From Armatimonadota bacterium (lineage in GTDB: Bacteria; Armatimonadota; Fimbriimonadia; Fimbriimonadales; ATM1): a stretch of DNA of 6,270 bases. Shown here piece by piece: positions 1 to 4,625 of the stretch. The number at the start of each line of letters is the position of its first letter. The first letter of the stretch is position 1. The stretch spans positions 9,034 through 15,303 of the forward strand of contig JACDEQ010000022.1 of assembly GCA_013816225.1 (NCBI GenBank), written 5' to 3'. The translations under genes and the position numbers were made by a program. The notes beneath the pieces are model-generated. The model ran no database searches. It was given only the letters and a program-made list of their open reading frames with translations, and was not told where the DNA came from.

Positions 1-376
1 TGGATGATATGCAGTACGCAGTCACGGCCCGATCAGCAAGCCTCTTCAACCATGCCGCTGTCGGACCTGAGCTCGAGGTCGCCCCTAGGTCATGCCGGTT
101 GGCGATCTGACGGATGGTTTCGATGGGGTACGTTTCGCGTCCTGCCGCGGACATGTGATCCTCCGTCATACGGTGGGCAAGGACTATCGCAAGCTGAATG
201 TCCCCGGCGGTTACCCGGCTTCTCCAAGCCGAGACGTCGCAGCGTGCCAGATACTTGTCTGACTCAAGGAATGTGCCCCATTGCCGCCAGTGGCGGACGA
301 CGTTCACTAGTCTCCTGAGCGAGCCCAGCGCCCGCACGAGGCTAGATCGATCCTGGGGACGTCTGCCCATGCGCAT
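1..376 (-). CDS. Uncharacterised protein, 3' end beyond the left edge (N-terminal 125 residues visible)
   Basis: An open minus-strand frame runs without a stop from a TAG at 382-380 to the left edge. The first start is ATG at 376, with a second at 370, giving at least 125 residues beginning MRMGRRPQDR. Neither ATG has a clear ribosome site. A GTG at 307 has AGGAG 4 nt upstream (plus-strand 312-316) and would begin VNVVRHWRQWGTF, so the true start is uncertain. The protein is rich in Arg, Ala and Trp and looks helical and soluble, with no signal peptide or membrane segment in the visible part. I do not recognise the family. Composition favours this strand: the overlapping plus-strand frame at 4-318 is Pro/Ser/Arg-rich, as antisense shadows are. 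It lies 142 bp downstream of, and parallel to, the recG-like remnant, so it may once have been that gene's neighbour. I am fairly sure it codes and unsure of its start. Confidence 0.55.
   Translation of the reverse strand, partial: MRMGRRPQDRSSLVRALGSLRRLVNVVRHWRQWGTFLESDKYLARCDVSAWRSRVTAGDIQLAIVLAHRMTEDHMSAAGRETYPIETIRQIANRHDLGATSSSGPTAAWLKRLADRAVTAYCISS
312..316 (-). promoter_or_regulatory. Candidate Shine-Dalgarno site for the internal GTG start at 307
   Basis: On the minus strand AGGAG is followed by ACTA and then GTG at 307-305. It is the only good ribosome-binding sequence near the beginning of the left-edge gene. It therefore competes with the longer ATG start at 376, although the 4-nt spacing is short. 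Confidence 0.35.
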
Positions 377-518
377 AGTCTACTGTAGGCAGTAACCTGT
401 CTAGGAGATCTCGTGCACCGGAAACTGACGTCAGCCGAGCGTCTACTGAACCCAGCTGCCCGGCCACACCACTTCCCTTCTGAAGCTCCTTTCAGGCAGC
501 GAACGGCGGATGTTCCCG
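377..518. other. Intergenic spacer between the recG-like remnant and the left-edge gene
   Basis: No convincing gene is visible here. The spacer contains a 10-bp palindrome CTGACGTCAG (425-434). Just upstream of the minus-strand ATG it has a small inverted repeat, TACTG/CAGTA, with a 4-nt centre (381-394 on the plus strand). Either could be a regulatory site, but I found no good promoter pair. The plus-strand frame at 413-796 is Arg/Pro/Ser-rich and crosses the recG-like piece and the REP hairpin, so I do not count it as a gene. Confidence 0.4.
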
Positions 519-680
519 TCAACTCGCTTCGGTCGGCGTCGTGCGGTTGGTCCATGCTTTCGCTGCGGTTGCCAAGGCGGCGTGCTCCGGCCGGGCTAAG
601 CCCGGGTCTGCCGAAAACACTGCGATCGCGGCCTGGCGTGCCTCTTCCAAGACTTTCCCGTCCTGCATGTAGTCTGTTCT
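519..680 (-). pseudogene. recG: recG 3'-end remnant (C-terminal tail of ATP-dependent DNA helicase RecG)
   Basis: Minus-strand codons from about 680 down to a TGA at 521-519 encode about 54 residues. They include DGKVLEEARQAA, then SADPGLARPEHAALATAA, and a tail ending TTPTEAS. RecG, the branch-migrating helicase that remodels stalled forks and Holliday junctions, usually ends this way: an acidic residue, a helix with LxxAR, then a 'dPxLxxPEHaaL' stretch close to the C-terminus. No helicase motifs are present. Upstream the frame continues only 9 codons past 680, through sequence unlike RecG, to a TAA at 710-708. The break coincides with a perfect inverted repeat at 663-706. The piece is thus a 3' fragment of a gene of some 700 residues, left by a rearrangement or insertion. 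The only in-frame ATG (668-666) would give 49 residues. I recognised this from memory of the family; no alignment was run. Confidence 0.6.
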
Positions 681-706
681 ATTTCCTAAGAACAGACTAC
701 ATGCAG
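663..706. repeat. Perfect 18-bp inverted repeat with 8-nt centre
   Basis: The left arm, CTGCATGTAGTCTGTTCT (663-680), and its exact reverse complement (689-706) flank ATTTCCTA. The left arm is in frame with the recG-like coding sequence, where it encodes RTDYMQ. The right arm reads as an inverted copy of it. The stem is only moderately G+C-rich and no T-run follows, so it is a poor intrinsic terminator. It is better read as a fold-back duplication or a site marking the junction between the remnant and the REP/RAYT unit. Confidence 0.9.
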
Positions 707-707
707 T

Positions 708-730
708 TTAGGGATCTAACCCGAATCAGA
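708..730 (+). repeat. Left copy of two-block direct repeat flanking the RAYT unit
   Basis: TTAGGGATC, then TAAC, then CCGAATCAGA. The same two outer blocks (9 and 10 identical bases) occur in the same orientation at 1661-1682, with ACA in place of TAAC. The two copies bracket the transposase gene and its hairpins about 950 bp apart. Confidence 0.75.
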
Positions 731-744
731 TTTCCTTCCATATT

Positions 745-767
745 CCTCAACCCGCCCCGGGTTGAGG
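745..767. repeat. REP-like hairpin 1 (upstream of the RAYT gene)
   Basis: Perfect 10-bp arms, CCTCAACCCG (745-754) and CGGGTTGAGG (758-767), flank a 3-nt loop CCC. The arms match hairpin 6 downstream of the gene, which fits the short palindromic elements mobilised by REP-associated tyrosine transposases. Confidence 0.8.
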
Positions 768-800
768 CCGTTCAGAGGCCGTCCGAGGCTATCTGAGGCC
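764..800 (+). repeat. Four GAGGCY motifs at helical spacing
   Basis: GAGGCC at 764-769, GAGGCC at 775-780, GAGGCT at 785-790 and GAGGCC at 795-800 are spaced 11, 10 and 10 bp apart. The first overlaps the right arm of REP-like hairpin 1. The array ends 43 bp before the transposase start. Its phasing puts all copies on one face of the helix, which would suit a protein-binding array, though decayed REP sequence is also possible. Confidence 0.6.
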
Positions 801-843
801 ATTTTGAAGCACATTCCCCAACATCGGATAAGCTTGTGATGAA

Positions 844-1566
844 GTGCCTGGATACAAACATTTCAAAAACTTCGGTGAGGGAGAGCAGGTCGTCTTCTTC
901 ACAACCACCATTCTCGGATTTGAACGAGTCTTCGCTTGTCCGAAACTCGCGGGAATTATGGCGGCGAGCTTGCTCGACGACTGCCGCCATTATGAGGCAG
1001 CGCTGTACGCGTTCGTCGTCATGCAACATCACGTACATTTGATGTGCCGGTTGCCGATTGGGCGGGATTCGTCATGGTTCATGAACAGGATCAAATCAAA
1101 CAGCGCGAAGCGTCTCCTTCCGCACATCGCTCCGGAAATGCGAAAGCGAATCGAGTCACATGGCATCCAACTGGGCCGCGCCCTGTGGCAGTTGAGTTTC
1201 CGTTCGTTTCCGATAACGACCGATGAGGGTTTCTTCCAGAAGCTCGAATACATACATAGCAACCCTGTTCGCGCAAAACTGGTCTCTGATCAGCGCGATT
1301 TCATTTGGTCGAGTGCAAATGCGCTCGAAGCAGAGATTGGGCATGCTTGGGAGTCCGGCCTGAACGTCGACGATGCCTGGATCGCGAGATACTGCGATCC
1401 CATTGACCTGGCGTTCAGAAAGGCTGTCCTCAACCCGGGGCGGATTGAGATAGTAGATAGTGCCTCAAACGGCCACGGATATGAGGACGCTTATACTATT
1501 TCATTGCCCCAATCTGCCACGGATTGTTCTGTCCCTCAATCCGCCACGGATCGAGGGATACGTTGA
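844..1566 (+). CDS. REP-associated tyrosine transposase (RAYT; Y1/HUH, IS200-like superfamily)
   Basis: A 240-residue Y1 single-stranded-DNA transposase-like protein. The HUH metal-binding motif is H63-V64-H65 in the stretch VMQHHVHLM. The nucleophilic tyrosine is expected at Y136 in EYIHSNPVRAKLV, a RAYT signature, and WQLSFRSFPI (115-124) fits the strand before it. These enzymes nick and rejoin DNA at REP hairpins. Here hairpins lie on both sides of the gene and inside its 3' end, supporting a RAYT over an ordinary IS200 element. The GTG at 844 is the first start after an in-frame TAA (829-831). The residues just after it, PGYKHF, suit the family, but no strong ribosome site precedes it. 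Residues 196-240 are encoded by REP-like hairpins and contain PQSATD twice. RAYTs usually end nearer residue 180, so this tail is probably acquired. The catalytic core looks intact. Confidence 0.88.
   Translation: MPGYKHFKNFGEGEQVVFFTTTILGFERVFACPKLAGIMAASLLDDCRHYEAALYAFVVMQHHVHLMCRLPIGRDSSWFMNRIKSNSAKRLLPHIAPEMRKRIESHGIQLGRALWQLSFRSFPITTDEGFFQKLEYIHSNPVRAKLVSDQRDFIWSSANALEAEIGHAWESGLNVDDAWIARYCDPIDLAFRKAVLNPGRIEIVDSASNGHGYEDAYTISLPQSATDCSVPQSATDRGIR
1429..1449. repeat. REP-like hairpin 2, inside the RAYT coding sequence
   Basis: CTCAACCCG (1429-1437), loop GGG, CGGATTGAG (1441-1449). Eight of nine positions pair, with one C-A mismatch. ATAG follows the right arm, as it does after hairpin 6. 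It encodes the beginning of the protein's atypical C-terminal tail. Confidence 0.65.
1463..1486. repeat. Degenerate REP-like hairpin 3, inside the RAYT coding sequence
   Basis: Outer arms CCTCA (1463-1467) and TGAGG (1482-1486) pair perfectly, while the inner part is only partly paired. The centre GCCACGGAT matches hairpins 4 and 5. It is best read as a decayed copy of the same element. Confidence 0.45.
1510..1526. repeat. REP-like hairpin 4, first copy of an in-frame 27-nt repeat
   Basis: CAATCTG (1510-1516), loop CCA, CGGATTG (1520-1526), with one T-G wobble. Hairpin 5 repeats this sequence exactly 27 nt later, nine codons on, so both copies encode PQSATD in the transposase tail. Confidence 0.6.
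1533..1557. repeat. REP-like hairpin 5, at the 3' end of the RAYT coding sequence
   Basis: CCCTCAATCCG (1533-1543), loop CCA, CGGATCGAGGG (1547-1557). Ten of eleven positions pair. It ends seven bases before the transposase stop codon (TGA, 1564-1566). The right arm is followed by ATA, like hairpins 2 and 6. Confidence 0.7.
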
Positions 1567-1631
1567 GCGTGATGTCACAACGCCATAGTGAGCTAATCGA
1601 GGGGACAATCCGCGTACTGAGCATCAAGACC

Positions 1632-1656
1632 CCCTCAACCCGAGGCGGGTTGAGGG
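1632..1656. repeat. REP-like hairpin 6 (downstream of the RAYT gene)
   Basis: Perfect 11-bp arms, CCCTCAACCCG (1632-1642) and CGGGTTGAGGG (1646-1656), flank a 3-nt loop AGG. It is nearly identical to hairpin 1 on the other side of the gene. ATAG follows it, then the right direct repeat. It could also act as a weak bidirectional stop for transcription, but no T-run follows. Confidence 0.8.
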
Positions 1657-1660
1657 ATAG

Positions 1661-1682
1661 TTAGGGATCACACCGAATCAGA
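1661..1682 (+). repeat. Right copy of two-block direct repeat flanking the RAYT unit
   Basis: TTAGGGATC, then ACA, then CCGAATCAGA, in the same orientation as the copy at 708-730. It lies 38 bp upstream of the next gene's start, so it might also carry promoter or operator function for that gene. Its duplicate on the far side of the transposase argues for a role as an element end. Confidence 0.75.
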
Positions 1683-1720
1683 ACGGTGCTTGGCGGCGTA
1701 AAGAGAGGCGGAGTAACAAA

Positions 1721-2248
1721 ATGAAACGCATCATTCTCGGAATAATCGCGATTCTGGCGGCCGCTAGCGCCGCGTTCGCACAGCAAAGCGTCCGGTTCTC
1801 AGGAACGGTGACGGGCATCCAAACCTCGACGGCCCGAGACATGAGCCTCCTGGTCAAAGCGCCGAACGGCGGAACAATGCTGGTCAGGCTTGGTCCGGAC
1901 TGGTTCGTGCAGAACCAAATGATTCGCATCAAGCTAAGGGATCAGGTCACGGTCGACGGAATGAAGACGCTGGTAAACGGCAAGGGCGTGGTCCATGCCT
2001 ACTCTCTTCAACTTCGCGGTATGACTTTGTCCTTGCGCAACGCCAACGGCGATCCCACATGGCTGGCGTGGCGCGAAGAGCCGCAAGCGCAAGTGAATAA
2101 CGACGTTTCCGTCACCGGATGGAACGTGGTTCCCCTCGGGCCAAGCGGCGTCATCATGGCGATGCCGACCTATTGGTACGGTGGAACTTCACCGATCTTT
2201 TACAATAACGGTTGGGGCCTCCCCCAATGGCAGATCTGGCGATTCTGA
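1721..2248 (+). CDS. Secreted protein of unknown function, possibly a small beta-barrel (OB-like) domain
   Basis: A 175-residue protein with a clear Sec signal peptide: MKR, a hydrophobic core, and an expected signal-peptidase I cut after AFA (residues 18-20). The start ATG has GGAG 7 nt upstream. The mature part opens with a strand-rich stretch (about 25-110): FSGTVTGIQ, then LLVKAPNGGTMLVRLGPDWFV, then QVTVDGMK, VVHAYSLQLRG and LSLRNANGDPTW. This 'GTVT ... vrLGPxWF ... vxVdG ... LRdxxGxPxW' pattern resembles small periplasmic OB-fold-like proteins, though I cannot name the family with certainty. The C-terminal third is rich in Trp, Tyr, Gly and Pro and ends WQIWRF. It has no lipobox and no membrane segment after the signal. 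It ends 93 bp before the porin on the same strand, with a weak hairpin between, so a link to phosphate uptake is unproven. Confidence 0.8.
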   Translation: MKRIILGIIAILAAASAAFAQQSVRFSGTVTGIQTSTARDMSLLVKAPNGGTMLVRLGPDWFVQNQMIRIKLRDQVTVDGMKTLVNGKGVVHAYSLQLRGMTLSLRNANGDPTWLAWREEPQAQVNNDVSVTGWNVVPLGPSGVIMAMPTYWYGGTSPIFYNNGWGLPQWQIWRF

Positions 2249-2268
2249 GTCCTTAATATGCCGCTAAC

Positions 2269-2288
2269 AAAGGCGTAACTTCGCCTTT
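2269..2288 (+). terminator. Weak hairpin terminator candidate after the secreted-protein gene
   Basis: AAAGGCG (2269-2275), loop TAACTT, CGCCTTT (2282-2288): a perfect 7-bp stem 20 nt after the stop codon. The following bases (AATGTTG) are only partly T-rich, so termination would be inefficient at best. Confidence 0.4.
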
Positions 2289-2315
2289 AATGTTGAAAGC
2301 CCATCCTCTATGTAC

Positions 2316-2329
2316 CGCGGGTACCCGCG
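2316..2329. promoter_or_regulatory. 14-bp perfect palindrome in the porin leader
   Basis: CGCGGGTACCCGCG lies 4 nt before the porin ribosome site (GGAGGA, 2334-2339). In DNA it could be an operator for a dimeric regulator. In RNA it could fold into a 5-bp stem with loop GTAC that affects access to the ribosome site. No function is known. Confidence 0.45.
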
Positions 2330-2333
2330 ACAC

Positions 2334-2339
2334 GGAGGA
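2334..2339 (+). promoter_or_regulatory. Ribosome-binding site of the porin gene
   Basis: GGAGGA sits unusually close to the ATG at 2342, with only 2-3 nt between. The start is kept because a signal peptide follows directly. The next in-frame ATG (2375) would cut that signal in half. Confidence 0.6.
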
Positions 2340-2341
2340 AT

Positions 2342-3763
2342 ATGAACGCTCAATCAAGGACATTAGTGCTCGCAATGGCGAGCGTTGGCATTGGCGGCCT
2401 GGCCGTCGGATCTCATGCGTCTCTAAGCCCCAGATTCGAAGCATTTGGCAAGAGCCTGTCGAAACTTACCGCTTCGATTCAAATCGACACACAGAAGGTT
2501 GCTAGCACGCTCAAGGGCAAGATGACGGAGCTCAAAGAGCTCAAAGACAAGGCTTCTATGGTCACTCAAAAGATCGGCACGCTCGCCGCGGAGGGCAAGT
2601 TGCCGACCAGTGATGAGGGGATCAAGGTACTTCAGGACTTGGTCGATCAGCTGAAGCAAACCAACGAAGCTCTGAAGAAGGTCCAGGAAGACGTAGAAGG
2701 CATTCTCGGCTGGATCGAAGGCCAAAACGAGAACTTGCCGATCATGCAAGCCGATATAGCCGCGCTGAAGAAGATCAAGATGAGCTTCTATACGCAGTTC
2801 CAGTGGCAGGACACCGACTCCGAAGACGGGGCAAGCAAACGAAACGACGGTTTCCAGTTGCGACGATTCCGCGTTGGCGCAACCTACACCCACGACGATC
2901 GGACGAGCGCCAAGGCGACGTTCGACGTTTCCACGGGCAGCAACCGGACCGCGGCCGAGCTCAAGGACGCTTTCGTCACCTACGCAATCAATCCGACTAT
3001 CACCGAGGTCGGAACCGAGGTCCAATTCGGTCAACAGCCGCTTCCTTTGGGTTTCGAACTCGAGCGATCTTCGAGCGAGCGTGAAATGCCCGAGCGCGCG
3101 CTCTATAACCGTCGGCTCTTCGCCGGGGAGCGCGACCGAGGCGTCATGGTCCGCCACGGCCTGGGCGCCGGATGGCAGGCGCAGATCGGTATGTGGAATG
3201 GCTTGACCGTCACAGACCCGCAGGCCTCCGGCTTCCGCGACATCGACAACAAGGTCGCCTTCACTGTCGGCGCAAAGAAAGAGGCCGATAACCATGAATT
3301 CGGCATCTCCGCGCTATTCGGCAACAGGCCTTCTTTCACTGCCGACAACGGAGTGGAAGTGACACAGGCGGATCGTGCCTTAGTGTTCATTCACGGATCG
3401 TACATCGGGCTTTTCACTGAAGCCTTGACCGCGCGTGCCGAGGTGATGTTCGGCAAGGATCGCGACCCGCTGGGCGGCATTGCCGATCCTAAGTTCGATC
3501 AGGAGACGGACGTGCTCGGTTGGCAGGCCCAGTTGACCTACAACCTCAATCCCACGAACCAGCTCACGGTTCGCTACGATAGCTACGACCCGGACACCGA
3601 CGACGTGACGGGGAGCAACAACCGGATCGATACCTGGGGTGTCTCGTATGCCCACTGGTTCAATCCCGCCTTCAAATTGTCGTTGACGTACGAGTCGCCC
3701 AGTGAACAGGGCACGGAGAAGCGTGACAACGTTTGGACCCTTCGGAGCCAGTTCAAGCTCTAG
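2342..3763 (+). CDS. Phosphate-selective porin of the OprO/OprP type with N-terminal coiled coil
   Basis: A 473-residue outer-membrane protein. Residues 1-26 form a signal peptide (basic R6, hydrophobic core, cut near SHA). Residues 37-146 are Lys/Glu/Leu-rich heptad-like helix (KGKMTELKELKDKASMV; LVDQLKQTNEALKKVQEDVE), a probable periplasmic coiled coil. From about 147 the protein turns into alternating strands typical of the Porin_O_P family: FQLRRFRVGATYTHDDRT, LKDAFVTYAIN, VQFGQQPLPLGFELERSS, ALYNRRLFAGERDRGVMV, then repeated strands to the end. OprP and OprO form anion pores selective for phosphate or polyphosphate, and pstS 26 nt downstream supports a phosphate role here. The conserved Arg-rich segment (254-271) may line the channel. 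The protein ends in Leu, not the usual aromatic residue of outer-membrane barrels. The family call is firm. Substrate is inferred from the neighbours. Confidence 0.82.
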   Translation: MNAQSRTLVLAMASVGIGGLAVGSHASLSPRFEAFGKSLSKLTASIQIDTQKVASTLKGKMTELKELKDKASMVTQKIGTLAAEGKLPTSDEGIKVLQDLVDQLKQTNEALKKVQEDVEGILGWIEGQNENLPIMQADIAALKKIKMSFYTQFQWQDTDSEDGASKRNDGFQLRRFRVGATYTHDDRTSAKATFDVSTGSNRTAAELKDAFVTYAINPTITEVGTEVQFGQQPLPLGFELERSSSEREMPERALYNRRLFAGERDRGVMVRHGLGAGWQAQIGMWNGLTVTDPQASGFRDIDNKVAFTVGAKKEADNHEFGISALFGNRPSFTADNGVEVTQADRALVFIHGSYIGLFTEALTARAEVMFGKDRDPLGGIADPKFDQETDVLGWQAQLTYNLNPTNQLTVRYDSYDPDTDDVTGSNNRIDTWGVSYAHWFNPAFKLSLTYESPSEQGTEKRDNVWTLRSQFKL

Positions 3764-3778
3764 TTATTACAGAGTACC

Positions 3779-3784
3779 AAGGAG
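3779..3784 (+). promoter_or_regulatory. Ribosome-binding site that fixes the pstS start
   Basis: AAGGAG lies 5 nt before the ATG at 3790. An in-frame TTG at 3733 would extend the protein by 19 residues back into the porin gene, with no ribosome site and no signal-like sequence, so 3790 is preferred. Confidence 0.8.
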
Positions 3785-3789
3785 AAACC

Positions 3790-4614
3790 ATGATTACCAT
3801 CGCACTCGCAGCAGCAATCGCAGTGGCGCCGATCGGAGCGCCCGTCAAAAGCATCAGCATCAAGGGTTCCGATACCCTTCTCATCCTCAACCAGCGTTGG
3901 GCTGAAGCCTATGAAAGCGTCGATCCGAATGTCAGCGTCGCCGTGACGGGCGGCGGTTCGAGCATCGGAATCAACGCGTTCATTAACGGCGTCGCTGACA
4001 TCGCCGCTTCGTCCAGGCCGATGAAAAAGAGCGAAATCGACAAAGCGCGCAGCCGAGGTTCGCTTAGCAATGCGATACCTGTCGCCCTCGACGGCCTTGC
4101 CATCCTCGTGAACGGCGCGAACCCGGTTAAGTCGCTAACCATGCAGCAGCTCGCGGCCATCTACACGGGCCGCGTCAAGAACTGGAAGCAGGTCGGCGGC
4201 CCGGACCTCGGCATCGTTGTCTTTAGCCGCGACAGCAACTCGGGAACTTACGGGTTCTTCCAGGAGAACGTTCTTCGCAACACGGCCTGGGGCGGCGCAA
4301 CCCGCTTCCTTCCTTCCACGAGTGAAGAGGCCCGCGAAGTTGCCCGCACGAAGGGCGGAATCGCCTACGGCGGCGTCGCCTACTTCAAGAACAAGGCTAA
4401 CACGAACATTGTCGCAGTGGCGCCGCGCGCCGGCGTCGCCGGCGTGATGCCGACGGAGGACATGGTTCGGAGCAAGAAGTACCCGATCTGGAGGTACCTC
4501 TACTACTACACCAACGGCAAGCCGAAGGGCGATATCGCTAAGTTCATCCGCTTCTGTCTCTCGGCCGAGGGTCAGAAAATCGTCGAGCGAGTCGGTTACT
4601 ACAGCGTCAAGTAA
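3790..4614 (+). CDS. pstS: Phosphate ABC transporter substrate-binding protein PstS
   Basis: A 274-residue periplasmic phosphate receptor that delivers phosphate to PstCA. Ligand-binding segments of the PstS fold are present: KGSDTL (25-30), VTGGGSSIGINAFINGVADIA (52-72) followed by SSR (74-76), and FSRDSNSGTYGFF (145-157), the last being the usual 'RxSxSGT' phosphate loop. The C-terminal part, YPIWRYLYYYTNGKP then FIRFCLSAEGQKIVERVGYY, is typical of the family. Length is on the short side. The N-terminus (MITIALAAAIAVAPIGAP) is hydrophobic but has no Lys or Arg before the core and no lipobox Cys, so it is an atypical export signal. The gene follows the porin by 26 nt with no terminator between, implying co-transcription. 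A strong hairpin separates it from pstC, which would favour excess PstS over the membrane subunits. Confidence 0.93.
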   Translation: MITIALAAAIAVAPIGAPVKSISIKGSDTLLILNQRWAEAYESVDPNVSVAVTGGGSSIGINAFINGVADIAASSRPMKKSEIDKARSRGSLSNAIPVALDGLAILVNGANPVKSLTMQQLAAIYTGRVKNWKQVGGPDLGIVVFSRDSNSGTYGFFQENVLRNTAWGGATRFLPSTSEEAREVARTKGGIAYGGVAYFKNKANTNIVAVAPRAGVAGVMPTEDMVRSKKYPIWRYLYYYTNGKPKGDIAKFIRFCLSAEGQKIVERVGYYSVK

Positions 4615-4625
4615 CCCATAGGCAA

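Noticed and set aside
4..318. Plus-strand open frame of 104 codons at the left edge
   Set aside because: It is antisense to the longer minus-strand frame and has the Pro/Ser/Arg-rich, repetitive composition of a shadow frame. No ribosome site or recognisable motif.
591..605. Near-palindrome CCGGGCTAAGCCCGG resembling a G+C-rich repeat element
   Set aside because: It falls within the recG-like coding sequence, where it encodes PGLAR. Ordinary codon choice explains it, and it is unlike the CCTCAACCCG hairpins.
663..706. The 18-bp inverted repeat as an intrinsic terminator
   Set aside because: The stem is not G+C-rich at its base and no T-run follows on either side, so a rearrangement or cruciform role is more likely.
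413..796. Plus-strand open frame of 127 codons
   Set aside because: It crosses the antisense recG-like piece, the 18-bp inverted repeat and REP-like hairpin 1, and its composition (RRRAPAGLSPGLPK and similar) is that of non-coding G+C-rich sequence.
1561..1583. Small inverted repeats just after the RAYT gene (CGTTG/CAACG and GTGATGTCAC) as a terminator or operator
   Set aside because: The arms overlap and compete, no T-run follows, and short matches like these are expected by chance.
1429..1656. Hairpin cluster as a CRISPR array
   Set aside because: The units are palindromes with irregular spacing and partial decay and no uniform spacers. A REP array beside a RAYT explains them better.
2423..3295. 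Long minus-strand open frame of 290 codons inside the porin gene
   Set aside because: It is a mirror frame of a strongly biased coding sequence. The plus-strand protein has a signal peptide, a coiled coil and porin-family features, while the minus-strand product has none.
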